From the NCBI GenBank assembly GCA_944326735.1, contig CALVFC010000050.1:1-8711 (forward strand): a stretch of DNA of 8,711 nt, given 5' to 3'. The stretch's first letter is position 1; each line of letters begins with the position of its first letter. A model generated the notes under the pieces. That model was not told the origin of the DNA. It saw only the letters and a list, made by a program, of their open reading frames with translations, and searched no databases. The translations under genes and the position numbers were made by a program. Positions 1 through 6,867 of this stretch are shown here, piece by piece. This stretch comes from an uncultured Limosilactobacillus sp. GTDB lineage: Bacteria > Bacillota > Bacilli > Lactobacillales > Lactobacillaceae.

Positions 1-844
1 TGGTATAAGTCTTGTAGTATTCCTTATCTGTCGTTGGTGCTTGAATGATTGAAATGTAGTCATCTAAATTCCAACCAATATACTTCTGGAAGAATTCTTG
101 AGGAGTCAGGTTAGCGTCACGATGGAATTCGTGATCCTTCTTTGTCCGATATTCAAAGTCAAAGTGCGTTGCCGGTTCGCCAAAGGCATATGACAGCATC
201 CGGTAAACTTCACCCAACATGGCCTTACGCTTAGTCGTCAGCTGCTCTTCACTGGCGTGGTCTTCATTAACCATTTGCCGTAAAATAACCGCATCATGAC
301 GTAACTTGGTGTTGAGAAGGTCATTAATACCGTTCGACCGGCTTGAGTTGAATGATTCCGGCATAGCTGACTTTGGCATTACCCCATACTTCTCGATGAG
401 GGCACATAACATGTCCCATTGACCACCGTCAGATTGGGGAGCGTCCATTAACCAGGCAACTTTACGATCATCGGTCGGCAGGCTGGCAGTCTTCAGAACA
501 TTTTCATAGAAGTAGTTAGCCTTTTCAAACTTATCCCAGAAGAATTGATAGGATTGTGATAATTCAAAGTTGTCAGGCAGGTTAAACTTCTGTTGCATTT
601 CATGACGCATCGTGTTTAATGCCGCAAACATCCAGCACCGGCCAGACTGCTTTTGGTCAGCAACGTCCCCCGTCTTTAGATCAATTGAAAAATGGGGATC
701 GTTGTCAGCAATAGAATGCCAATTAAAACTAGCGTTGCGCACCCCGTTTTTAGTGACACTATTTTCTAGGACGGCGTTCGTTTGGTTACCATCATAATCA
801 TGACGGAACTTAACTAAGTCGTCAGAACTAATTTGATATGACAT
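1..844 (-). CDS. pepC: Aminopeptidase C (bleomycin hydrolase family, peptidase C1B), N-terminal part
   Basis: Cytoplasmic cysteine aminopeptidase that removes N-terminal residues from peptides taken up by the cell; the family forms hexamers. My own translation of the minus strand from the ATG at 844 stays open for 281 codons to the window edge, against roughly 440-450 residues for the family, so the C-terminal third is missing. The active-site block DQKQSGRCWMF is clear: Gln64 fits the oxyanion-hole residue and Cys70 the nucleophile. Further family blocks follow (QSDGGQWDM, then YGVMPKSAMPESF, and GWNLDDYISII near the cut). The catalytic His and Asn lie beyond the edge. AAGGAG at 858-863 is 13 nt from the ATG, which is long, but an in-frame GTG four codons upstream would sit only 1 nt from it, so the ATG is preferred. 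The gene appears to have its own promoter after the mleA terminator. Identity is confident. Confidence 0.95.
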   Translation of the reverse strand, partial: MSYQISSDDLVKFRHDYDGNQTNAVLENSVTKNGVRNASFNWHSIADNDPHFSIDLKTGDVADQKQSGRCWMFAALNTMRHEMQQKFNLPDNFELSQSYQFFWDKFEKANYFYENVLKTASLPTDDRKVAWLMDAPQSDGGQWDMLCALIEKYGVMPKSAMPESFNSSRSNGINDLLNTKLRHDAVILRQMVNEDHASEEQLTTKRKAMLGEVYRMLSYAFGEPATHFDFEYRTKKDHEFHRDANLTPQEFFQKYIGWNLDDYISIIQAPTTDKEYYKTYT

Positions 845-879
845 GTGATTAGTCACGCTCCTTAATTGTATTACCTAAT

Positions 880-885
880 ATTATA
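880..885 (-). promoter_or_regulatory. -10 box of the pepC promoter
   Basis: Minus-strand TATAAT, a perfect -10 hexamer, lies 35 bases upstream of the pepC start codon and just downstream of the mleA terminator. No good -35 hexamer is seen at 16-18 bp, so the promoter is assigned from the -10 box and its position only. Confidence 0.55.
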
Positions 886-894
886 GTGATTACG

Positions 895-932
895 TAAAAG
901 AAAAGCGAGACAGAGCAACTTGCTCGGCCTCG
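895..932 (-). terminator. Rho-independent terminator of mleA
   Basis: On the minus strand a stem pairs 922-932 with 906-916 (one mismatch, one G-U pair) around a 5-base loop. It is followed by TTTTCTTTT running from 904 downward. It begins 7 bases past the mleA stop codon and lies before the pepC -10 box, so it separates the two genes. Confidence 0.85.
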
Positions 933-938
933 TCATTT

Positions 939-2558
939 CTAATATTGAGCTTCCCATATCGTATCGGCAACCGCCTTTTCAGCGTTATCGACACTGGCTA
1001 AGCCTTGATCAATGGCTGATTGAGCGACCGCAACAGCGACCCGCCGCGAGAACTTAGTGATATCTTTAACGGGTGGGAGAACAGCTGCACCGGGTTGATT
1101 GGGGTCAACCAAGCCAACCAAGGCATGAGCAGCTGCCGCTAACATTTGATTATTGATCACTTTAGCGCCCGCAGCGATTGCCCCGAGGCCGACACCTGGA
1201 TAGATCAAGGCGTTATTAGCCTGTCCAATGTGGAAAGTGGCTTGATTAAATTGAATGTCAGCAACCGGTATTCCAGTCGCAATTAACGCTTTCCCGTTCG
1301 TCCACTTAAGGAGGTCACTGGCCTTTGCTTCCGCTAGTTCTGTCGGATTAGATAATGGGAAGATAATTGGTCGTGCCGTATTGGCTGCCATTTCACGGAC
1401 AATTGGTTCAGTGAAGGCCCCTGATTGGGTTGATGTCCCAATCATCACGGTTGGCTGAACAGCATGAACGACTGCACCCAAATTAGTTAATTGGTCAGCA
1501 TCAGGGAACTCGTCTCGTTGACGCGTAAATGGCTTTTGCTTGGCTGTTAAAGAAGGGGTGTCGTCAAACAACAGGCCCTGTTTATCAACGAGGTAGAAGT
1601 GTTGCTTTGCTTCTTCAGGGGTTAATCCCTGCCGAACCAGCTCTTCAAATAACATCTGAACAATTCCCATCCCCGCGGTACCAGCACCAAAAGTGAGGAA
1701 TGTTTGGTCACGTAACTTTTCCCGGGAAATACTCAACGCCCCCAGAACACCAGCAAGGGAAATGATTCCCGTTCCCTGAATATCATCGTTGAACATTAAA
1801 ATACGGTTTTGATACTTATCAAGGATTTTAGCAGCGGTTCCCCGCCCAAAGTCTTCAAAGTGGAGCAGGGCTTTTGGATAAACTTTCTCCACTGTCGCAA
1901 TGAAATGATCGATGAAGGTGAAGTATTCTTGCCCGCTGATCCGGGGATGCTTTTCACCAAGATAATTTGGATCTTGCAGCAATTGGTGGTTATTAGTACC
2001 AGCATCAATTACTACCGGGAGCACTTGCGCAGGGTTAATGCCCGCGGCAGCGGTGTACACCATGAGCTTACCAACCGCAATGTCAACTCCATCAACACCC
2101 CAGTCGCCAATGCCAAGGATCCCTTGAGAGTCGGTAACAACGACGAGGCGGATGTCGCGGTCACCACTAACGTTTTGCAAACTCTCCTGGATACTCTCAG
2201 GATGCTTAACGGAGAGATAAGCGGCGTTCTGCGGCCGCAGGTAACGTTCGTTATACTTCTCAATTGATTCCGCAATCACGGGATCATACACGATTGGCAT
2301 CATTTCTGTAATGTGGTGCTGCATGATGTAGAAGAACAAAGTGCGATTCGTGTTGAAAATTTCCATTAAGAAATGGCGCTTTTCAATCCGGCTCGTTTTG
2401 CTTTGGTACAACTTATACATGTCGGTCGCTTGTTCATCAATTGTCTTTACGCGTGGTGGTAAGGCACCGATCAATCCGTAACGACGCCTTTCTTCCATGG
2501 TAAATGCGGTCCCCTTATTTTTGAATGGGTTGTTTAAGATTTCCATTGCGTCAGTCAT
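939..2558 (-). CDS. mleA: Malolactic enzyme (L-malate to L-lactate plus CO2, NAD+ and Mn2+ dependent)
   Basis: Cytoplasmic enzyme of malolactic fermentation; it decarboxylates L-malate directly to L-lactate, which raises pH and supports energy gain through malate/lactate exchange. The 539-residue protein matches the usual length of about 540. Malic-enzyme residues are all visible: Tyr91 in MPIVYDP, Lys164 in VGKLMVYT, metal ligands Glu235-Asp236 in HFEDFGR and Asp259 in FNDDIQGTG, and the NAD-binding GAGTAG at 291-296. Blocks such as [11 protein letters not shown] and the ending IWEAQY resemble malolactic enzymes more than ordinary malic enzymes; this is recognition from memory, and motifs alone do not separate the two reactions. 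The ATG at 2558 is chosen because AAGGAG at 2567-2572 sits 8 nt before it; an in-frame ATG 18 codons upstream would lie upstream of that site. mleR diverges next door. No malate permease gene follows; a terminator and pepC do. Confidence 0.93.
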   Translation of the reverse strand: MTDAMEILNNPFKNKGTAFTMEERRRYGLIGALPPRVKTIDEQATDMYKLYQSKTSRIEKRHFLMEIFNTNRTLFFYIMQHHITEMMPIVYDPVIAESIEKYNERYLRPQNAAYLSVKHPESIQESLQNVSGDRDIRLVVVTDSQGILGIGDWGVDGVDIAVGKLMVYTAAAGINPAQVLPVVIDAGTNNHQLLQDPNYLGEKHPRISGQEYFTFIDHFIATVEKVYPKALLHFEDFGRGTAAKILDKYQNRILMFNDDIQGTGIISLAGVLGALSISREKLRDQTFLTFGAGTAGMGIVQMLFEELVRQGLTPEEAKQHFYLVDKQGLLFDDTPSLTAKQKPFTRQRDEFPDADQLTNLGAVVHAVQPTVMIGTSTQSGAFTEPIVREMAANTARPIIFPLSNPTELAEAKASDLLKWTNGKALIATGIPVADIQFNQATFHIGQANNALIYPGVGLGAIAAGAKVINNQMLAAAAHALVGLVDPNQPGAAVLPPVKDITKFSRRVAVAVAQSAIDQGLASVDNAEKAVADTIWEAQY

Positions 2559-2589
2559 TTGATGATCTCCTTCGCTCTTTGATACCCTT

Positions 2590-2619
2590 AGTCTACTGGG
2601 CTGCCTAAGCAATAGTCAA
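2590..2619 (-). promoter_or_regulatory. Predicted mleA promoter
   Basis: On the minus strand TTGACT (2614-2619) and TAGACT (2590-2595) are separated by 18 bp, giving a start site near 2583 and a short leader before the mleA ribosome binding site at 2567-2572. The -10 matches consensus at four of six positions, as is common for a promoter that needs an activator. Confidence 0.6.
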
Positions 2620-2632
2620 ATATGTGGTATAT

Positions 2633-2649
2633 TATAAATAAAATTTATA
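2633..2649. promoter_or_regulatory. Perfect dyad, probable MleR (LysR-type) binding site
   Basis: TATAAAT-AAA-ATTTATA is a perfect 7-bp inverted repeat that contains the T-N11-A form typical of LysR-family sites. Its centre (2641) lies about 58 bp upstream of the predicted mleA start site, where LysR-type activators usually bind. It also lies about 40 bp before the mleR start codon, so binding there could control mleR as well. The AT-rich composition means a chance palindrome cannot be excluded. Confidence 0.55.
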
Positions 2650-2682
2650 TGCACACCGCAGAACCTATAGAAAAGGCAAATT

Positions 2683-3558
2683 ATGAAAATTAAAGAATTA
2701 GAATATTTTATGTCACTCGTAAAAAATAAAAATTTTTCGGCGGTTGCTGAAGAATTTCATGTCAGTCAACCGACCGTGACCATGGCCATTCAACGGTTGG
2801 AAGCCCAGTACGGGGTAAAGTTCTTCATTCGTGACCATGTTCACCGGCGCATCAAAGTGACCAAGACTGGTCAACAGTTTGCCCGCCACGTGGCAGCCAT
2901 TTTAAACGAACTAGTGATTGCTCAGCGAGAAATTGACAATGCCAAGCAGCGGAAAATTCAGTTTGGGTTACCCGCAATTATTGGTAATTATTATTTTCCT
3001 GCACTGGCCCCTAAATTATTGCGGGCTCATTTGTTAGAATTATTGGACGTCACTGAAGAAGGTTCTGAACACTTACTCCAAATGGTATTGGATGGTGACC
3101 TGGATATGGCTTTCTTAGGATCAGATCATACTCCCCACAATGACCAGTTAACTGTTCATGAGTTTACCAAGTTCCCGTTTAAACTGATTGTGGGGGACGC
3201 CAATCCGTTAGCCCAACACCACCAGATTACTTTTAACGAACTGCGGGGGCAAAACTTCATTATGCCAGATACTGACTTTATACATGTTGCGGCATTTCAC
3301 CAAATGTCGCGGTCTGCCCATATCCGGCCTAAAGTACTTTACCGGACCAATGATATTCACATTATTAAGCAACTAGTAGCGGAAAATGTGGGAGTCTCGT
3401 TTCTAACATCTTTGGCTCTGACTCCCGATGACCACCTCACAGCTTTAAAATTAACAGACCAGCAGCAACCTTATTTCCACCTGTCCTTGGTAAAACGGCG
3501 CAATGAGCTTTTAACACCAGCGCAACAGCAACTTTGGAATTTACTAACGAATAAATAG
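2683..3558 (+). CDS. mleR: LysR-family transcriptional regulator, MleR type
   Basis: Probable malate-responsive activator of the divergent malolactic gene. The 291-residue length is normal for LysR regulators. An N-terminal winged helix-turn-helix covers about residues 1-62, with the conserved core FSAVAEEFHVSQPTVTMAIQ near 18-37. A linker helix follows, then the substrate-binding domain from about residue 91 (KIQFGLPAIIGNYYFP) to the end, with the DGDLDMAFLGS block at 137-147 and a GVSFLTS segment near 237-243. The ATG at 2683 has AAAAGG 6 nt upstream; only this start keeps the full DNA-binding domain. No clear -35/-10 pair is seen, but AT-rich DNA at 2628-2650 could hold the -10 and overlaps the dyad, which would fit autoregulation. 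Family membership is certain; the MleR role rests mainly on position beside mleA. Confidence 0.88.
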   Translation: MKIKELEYFMSLVKNKNFSAVAEEFHVSQPTVTMAIQRLEAQYGVKFFIRDHVHRRIKVTKTGQQFARHVAAILNELVIAQREIDNAKQRKIQFGLPAIIGNYYFPALAPKLLRAHLLELLDVTEEGSEHLLQMVLDGDLDMAFLGSDHTPHNDQLTVHEFTKFPFKLIVGDANPLAQHHQITFNELRGQNFIMPDTDFIHVAAFHQMSRSAHIRPKVLYRTNDIHIIKQLVAENVGVSFLTSLALTPDDHLTALKLTDQQQPYFHLSLVKRRNELLTPAQQQLWNLLTNK

Positions 3559-3675
3559 CGATCGGTTGATGATCACTTCGGTAGAAATAAGTTGACGGCT
3601 TAGGTATCAATACGTTCAATAATGAGGATGATCGCGTTGTAAATTTCTCAACGGCATGCATATTCACGCTGAAAT

Positions 3676-3711
3676 AAAACCCGCCAAGGATAAGCTTCCT
3701 TAGCGGGTTTT
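3676..3711. terminator. Bidirectional terminator between mleR and the aldo/keto reductase gene
   Basis: AAAACCCGC (3676-3684) pairs perfectly with GCGGGTTTT (3703-3711). After one mismatch the stem continues as AAGGA/TCCTT around a 6-base loop. Both strands end the stem in a T run (GGGTTTTGTC on plus, GGGTTTTATTTC on minus), so it can serve the two convergent genes. Confidence 0.92.
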
Positions 3712-3780
3712 GTCAAACTCTTATTTTCTTTCTAAAATGTCAATCATCATTTGTCCTGCGTAATTTTGAATATTACTGGA

Positions 3781-4641
3781 TTACTTTAATGAGTCAGGAC
3801 GACCACTACCACAGATTGACTCGATGTCCTGTGGGTTACGGGGACTCCAGAGTAACCCTTGCTTCAGGTCAAGTTCCTTCATCTTGTTCATTTCATCTGG
3901 AGTGAGTTCAAAGTTCAGTGAATTAAAGTTTTCAATTATGCGGGACTTATGAACACTCTTTGGAATTGCCACAATTCCCTGTTGAGTTAACCACCGCAGC
4001 ATAACCTGGCCAACAGTCTTATTGTGATTAGCAGCGATTTTACTCAAAAGCGGGTTGTTGAAAATGTCGTGTAATCCTTCTGCCAATGGTGAAAAGGCTT
4101 CTGACTGGACATCGTGTTGCTTGTTGAAGTCGACAACCGCTGTTTGCTGGTCTAGAGGGTTAATTTCCATTTGGTTAACTGCTGGCTTGACCTCGTTGAA
4201 GATCATAAAGTTGGTAAGCATATCCGGCAAAAAGCTCGATACCCCGATGGCACGAATCTTACCAGCATGATAGGCGTCTTCCATTGCTCGCCAAGCATTA
4301 AAAGTATCGCCGAACGGCATGTGAAGAAGGTAGAGGTCAAGGTAATCAGTACCGAGTTTCTTCAAAGCATTATCAATTGCTTTAGCGGGACGATCGCCGG
4401 TGGTATCAGTAACCCACATCTTTGAAGTGATGAAAAATTGGTTACGTGGGATACCACTCTTTTTAATTGCTCGACCGACAGCTTCCTCATTACCATAAAT
4501 TGCTGCCGTATCAAAGAGACGGTAGCCAGCATTGATTGCATCGGTAACTGCCTGTTCACACTGTGTAAGGTCATCCACTTGGAAAACACCAAAGCCTAAG
4601 GTCGGCATCTCAACACCATTATTTAATTTAACCGTTTCCAT
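3781..4641 (-). CDS. Aldo/keto reductase (2,5-diketo-D-gluconate reductase-like, AKR5 type)
   Basis: Cytoplasmic NADPH-dependent reductase of aldehydes and ketones; the physiological substrate cannot be read from sequence. The 286-residue protein is the usual size for a single TIM barrel. The catalytic tetrad is complete: Asp44 and Tyr49 in FDTAAIYGN, Lys74 in TSKMW and His107 in LLHMP. The cofactor loop IPKSVHKSRIIEN (226-238) carries the Lys-Ser and Arg residues that favour NADPH. The ATG at 4641 is supported by AGGAGG 7 nt upstream. The gene is monocistronic, with a strong promoter upstream and the shared terminator downstream. One oddity is that the frame continues in phase for 19 sense codons after the TAA and stops 9 bases before the terminator stem (see findings). 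Family is certain, substrate unknown. Confidence 0.93.
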   Translation of the reverse strand: METVKLNNGVEMPTLGFGVFQVDDLTQCEQAVTDAINAGYRLFDTAAIYGNEEAVGRAIKKSGIPRNQFFITSKMWVTDTTGDRPAKAIDNALKKLGTDYLDLYLLHMPFGDTFNAWRAMEDAYHAGKIRAIGVSSFLPDMLTNFMIFNEVKPAVNQMEINPLDQQTAVVDFNKQHDVQSEAFSPLAEGLHDIFNNPLLSKIAANHNKTVGQVMLRWLTQQGIVAIPKSVHKSRIIENFNSLNFELTPDEMNKMKELDLKQGLLWSPRNPQDIESICGSGRPDSLK

Positions 4642-4690
4642 CTTTTGCCCTCCTGATTGTCAAATGTATGTTAATTGGATTTGTACCTTG

Positions 4691-4719
4691 ATTCTATTTC
4701 TGAAAGTTTATGATGTAAA
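4691..4719 (-). promoter_or_regulatory. Promoter of the aldo/keto reductase gene
   Basis: Minus-strand TTTACA (4714-4719) and TAGAAT (4691-4696) are spaced exactly 17 bp, each one mismatch from consensus. The predicted start lies about 45 nt before the start codon. No operator-like dyad is evident around it. Confidence 0.75.
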
Positions 4720-4779
4720 ATATCTATCTTAAATTAAATGTGATGCAAATATTGAATAGTCAAGAGAACCATGAAATGT

Positions 4780-4828
4780 AAAGGAGGTTTAACGCTTGAT
4801 TGACTTACAAACGTTAAACCTCCTTTTT
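4780..4828 (-). terminator. Long perfect inverted repeat, probable terminator of the RibD-like gene
   Basis: Two 15-base arms, AAAGGAGGTTTAACG at 4780-4794 and its exact reverse complement at 4812-4826, flank a 17-base loop that can extend pairing slightly. On the minus strand it lies 34 bases past the RibD-like stop codon and before the reductase promoter, so termination is the simplest role. The minus-strand T run after the stem is short (CCTTTACATTT); the plus strand has a better one (TTTTT) but no known gene reads into it. The arms contain a Shine-Dalgarno sequence on both strands, which is odd for a terminator. Confidence 0.65.
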
Positions 4829-4861
4829 GGGGGGGATATTTTGAGGATGGGTGATAAATAG

Positions 4862-5539
4862 TTATTTAATCAGGTAGCGCAACCAGACAGCACCATCTTC
4901 ATAGGATTTGACGTCTTTTAATTGCAGGGCCACTGGTTGACGGTTACCCGGACGTCCATCAAACAGACTTGGTTGGCCGGTGCGGCCATCAATTCCGGGA
5001 CCAATTAAGATACTGACTTCATCGACTAAACCAGCGTTGAGAAAGCCGCCGTTAATTTTGCCGCCACCGACGATTGCCAGCCGCTTAATTCCAAATTCAG
5101 TTGCTAAAATGTCCATTGCCTGTTTTAAATCTATCCGACCCTTGCCAGTGGCAATCCAGGAAATATTTTGACGGTCAAGGTAGTCTAAGTATTCCTTAGT
5201 AACGTCTTCACTAGTAATAATCAGATGGGGGAAACTAGTACTGGTTTCGGTACCCCAACGTAATGTTCCCTTGGTATCAACCACAATATTGTAGCTATCT
5301 GCAGTTGCATTTTTAGTAAAGGCCGTCTTACCAAGCGTGGTATTGTCTTGGGGAATATACTGGCCACCACCAGTTAATTCGGTAGCGGCGGTCACCCGGC
5401 CACTAATGCGAGTGGGAGCGTTAATTGCGTCTAATGATGAGTAATATTCCGGATTTCCGCCCAGTTGCGCGGTCATCCCGCAGTCGATCCGTCCATCAAC
5501 TGACTCCATCATATGAACGATGATATAAGGCTTGCTCAT
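4862..5539 (-). CDS. RibD C-terminal / dihydrofolate-reductase-like NAD(P)H oxidoreductase
   Basis: Stand-alone protein of the RibD C-terminal domain family (DHFR-like fold), 225 residues, as usual for free-standing members. The N-terminal strand and loop MMESVDGRID (10-19) carry the family's S-x-DG signature. The nucleotide-binding GGGKINGGFL lies at 158-167 and is followed by LVDEVSILIGPGIDG at 171-185, the most conserved part of the family. There is no deaminase domain and no riboflavin gene nearby, so a role in riboflavin synthesis is not supported; the substrate is unknown. The ATG at 5539 has AAAGGAGG 9 nt upstream. It appears to be a single-gene unit with a good -10 box upstream and the 4780-4826 hairpin downstream. 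The fold assignment is firm, the biochemical role is not. Confidence 0.88.
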   Translation of the reverse strand: MSKPYIIVHMMESVDGRIDCGMTAQLGGNPEYYSSLDAINAPTRISGRVTAATELTGGGQYIPQDNTTLGKTAFTKNATADSYNIVVDTKGTLRWGTETSTSFPHLIITSEDVTKEYLDYLDRQNISWIATGKGRIDLKQAMDILATEFGIKRLAIVGGGKINGGFLNAGLVDEVSILIGPGIDGRTGQPSLFDGRPGNRQPVALQLKDVKSYEDGAVWLRYLIK

Positions 5540-5605
5540 TTTATATTGCCTCCTTTAGATTTCTACATTAACTTTAAATCGCACCGGAGGTTATTTGAAA
5601 TACTT

Positions 5606-5611
5606 ATTATA
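5606..5611 (-). promoter_or_regulatory. -10 box of the RibD-like gene promoter
   Basis: Minus-strand TATAAT (perfect consensus) lies 66 bases upstream of the start codon. The -35 region at 16-18 bp spacing is weak (T-rich only). The hairpins at 5617-5683 would then lie upstream of this transcript rather than in its leader. Confidence 0.5.
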
Positions 5612-5616
5612 AATTA

Positions 5617-5683
5617 GGCTTCATTCCAAAAATGAATAGCCAGTCGGGGCACTAGTAATTGAGGACTGGCCCACCAAAGGCCA
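5617..5683. repeat. Three overlapping inverted repeats in the divergent intergenic region
   Basis: Hairpin A pairs GGCTTCATT (5617-5625) with AATGAA..GCC (5631-5641) with a 2-base bulge. Hairpin B pairs GCCAGTC (5639-5645) with GACTGGC (5664-5670) perfectly. Hairpin C pairs TGGCC (5667-5671) with GGCCA (5679-5683). A shares three bases with B, and B shares four with C, so neighbours exclude each other. No T run follows on either strand. Function is unknown; operator sites or a transcript switch are possible. Confidence 0.5.
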
Positions 5684-5713
5684 ACACCCATAAAGCAATC
5701 AGCAGCTAATAAG

Positions 5714-5722
5714 TGCTAAAAT
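5714..5722 (+). promoter_or_regulatory. Extended -10 element for the LacI-family gene
   Basis: TGCTAAAAT fits an extended -10 (TG-N-TAAAAT) and would start transcription about 30 nt before the start codon at 5758. No convincing -35 hexamer is seen, as is often so for extended -10 promoters. Confidence 0.4.
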
Positions 5723-5757
5723 AAAAATAAAGACTAAGAACGGAAAAGAGATGCACG

Positions 5758-6765
5758 ATGGCGACAATAAAAGAAATCGCGGAAAAGTCTGGCTTTTCTC
5801 CCGCAACAGTTTCCCGATTACTAAATAATGACCCTAATTTGTCAATTACCGCAAGCACGCGGAGCAAGATCATGAAGGTAGCCAACGAGCTGGGGTACTG
5901 GGCAGACCACCAAAAGCAAGATACGATTCGGCCAGTGATTGCCCTTCTTTACCTGGTTAGTGGTAAGGAACAACTTCAGGATGAGTATTTCGGCTCTTTA
6001 AAGGATGCTATTCTCAAAATGATTGGGAAAGATGGCCTCCAGGTCCAAGTATTTGAACGGACCGAAGACTTAGTAGCCAAAGCCGCTTCATTCCAAGGAT
6101 TTATTGGGGTGGGATCAAGATACCTGACTCAGGAAAAAATGACCATGCTGCATAATGCCTTGCCCAATGGGGTGTTTGTGGATATCAATCCCGCTCCAGA
6201 CATGTTTGACTCCGCACGGCCTAACTTATCCCTGACAATCCGCGATGCTCTCCACCGGTTGACGACTGCTGGTTACCAGAAAATCGGTTTTATTGGGGGA
6301 ACAGGGCTGAATGTGGACCATGTACAGCAATCAGATATCCGTGAAATGGCCTTTCGCGAGTTTACGTCAATTGATGATAATATCAAGGAAGCGCCGATGT
6401 TTGTCGGGGGGCCTTTCACTATTGAAAACGGCTATGCACTAGGGAAACGGGTGCTAGAAGAATGTGGGGACCACTTGCCAGCAGCGTTTATTGTAGCTTC
6501 AGATACCCTGAGCGTTGGCGTTCTCCAAGCTTTCAACGAAAATGGCGTTATTGTGCCCCGCGATACGGCCGTAATCAGTATTAATAATAGTGAGGTGGCT
6601 CGTTACGTTTCACCGCCATTGACCTCATATAACATCAATCAGGAGACACTTAGCCGGATGGCCATTAAGTTGCTTCAGGACTTAATAATTCACCCGGACC
6701 GCCCCCACATTCACTTGATGGTAAACACTAGTCTAGTGGAACGGAAGAGTTTCACCACAAAATAA
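5758..6765 (+). CDS. LacI/GalR-family transcriptional regulator, probable repressor of lacS
   Basis: Cytoplasmic sugar-responsive DNA-binding protein, 335 residues, a normal family length. The N-terminal helix-turn-helix is clear (ATIKEIAEKSGFSPATVSRL, residues 2-21). The periplasmic-binding-protein-like effector domain starts near residue 57, with a GYQKIGFIGG block, an AAFIVASDTLSVGVLQAFNE block and the C-terminal PPLTSYNINQE block. The hinge (GYWADHQKQDTIRP, 46-59) lacks the usual Pro-Asn and Leu-Ala features of the LacI hinge helix, as I recall for some lactobacillal GalR/LacR proteins. The start is weakly supported: AAGAG lies 7 nt before the ATG, and an ATG 7 bases upstream is out of frame. 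The gene is followed by its own terminator and then lacS on the same strand, which suggests it controls lacS through the palindrome at 6868-6881. The effector sugar is not readable. Confidence 0.9.
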   Translation: MATIKEIAEKSGFSPATVSRLLNNDPNLSITASTRSKIMKVANELGYWADHQKQDTIRPVIALLYLVSGKEQLQDEYFGSLKDAILKMIGKDGLQVQVFERTEDLVAKAASFQGFIGVGSRYLTQEKMTMLHNALPNGVFVDINPAPDMFDSARPNLSLTIRDALHRLTTAGYQKIGFIGGTGLNVDHVQQSDIREMAFREFTSIDDNIKEAPMFVGGPFTIENGYALGKRVLEECGDHLPAAFIVASDTLSVGVLQAFNENGVIVPRDTAVISINNSEVARYVSPPLTSYNINQETLSRMAIKLLQDLIIHPDRPHIHLMVNTSLVERKSFTTK

Positions 6766-6768
6766 TTT

Positions 6769-6794
6769 GACGGCTTATTCTAGCCGTCTTTTTT
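6769..6794 (+). terminator. Rho-independent terminator of the LacI-family gene
   Basis: GACGGCT (6769-6775) and AGCCGTC (6782-6788) form a perfect 7-bp stem with a 6-base loop, directly followed by TTTTTT. It starts 3 bases after the stop codon and separates the regulator from lacS. Confidence 0.92.
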
Positions 6795-6827
6795 ATGCCT
6801 TCTAGTAACACATTTATAATATTAATA

Positions 6828-6856
6828 AATCCTTTACTAAATTTAAGTAAAGGATT
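6828..6856. promoter_or_regulatory. 11-bp inverted repeat over the lacS -35 box, candidate operator
   Basis: AATCCTTTACT (6828-6838) and AGTAAAGGATT (6846-6856) are exact reverse complements around a 7-base spacer. The left arm contains the -35 hexamer and the right arm ends on the first base of the -10. No T run follows, so a terminator is unlikely. A protein bound here would block RNA polymerase. It does not resemble a LacI-family or CcpA site, which would have a central CG. Confidence 0.55.
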
Positions 6857-6861
6857 ATACT
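6833..6861 (+). promoter_or_regulatory. lacS promoter
   Basis: TTTACT (6833-6838) and TATACT (6856-6861) are separated by exactly 17 bp and preceded by an AT-rich stretch (6810-6829) that could act as an UP element. The start site should fall near 6868, giving a leader of roughly 48 nt to the lacS ATG. Confidence 0.8.
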
Positions 6862-6867
6862 ATGCCT

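Noticed and set aside
1809..2267. 152-codon plus-strand open frame inside mleA
   Set aside because: It is antisense to a well-conserved coding region, has no ribosome binding site of note, and its translation resembles no known protein; it is a shadow of mleA.
2559..2612. An upstream in-frame ATG extending the malolactic enzyme by 18 residues
   Set aside because: The added residues (starting MLRQPSRL) do not resemble the family, the codons overlap the mleA promoter and the AAGGAG at 2567-2572, and the internal ATG at 2558 has ideal spacing and gives the normal protein length.
4796..4861. 21-codon frame from TTG at 4796 with AAAGGAGG 8 nt upstream
   Set aside because: The Shine-Dalgarno sequence is part of a perfect 15-bp hairpin arm and most of the frame is the hairpin itself plus a G7 tract. 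No promoter was seen on the plus strand, so coding is not supported.
4862..5539. Assignment as folA (dihydrofolate reductase) or ribD
   Set aside because: The protein matches the RibD C-terminal family rather than true FolA, lacks the deaminase domain of RibD, and no riboflavin or thymidylate gene is nearby.
6828..6856. Inverted repeat as a second terminator for the LacI-family gene
   Set aside because: No T run follows on either strand and the repeat coincides with the lacS -35 box and spacer, so an operator role is more likely. A strong terminator already exists at 6769-6794.
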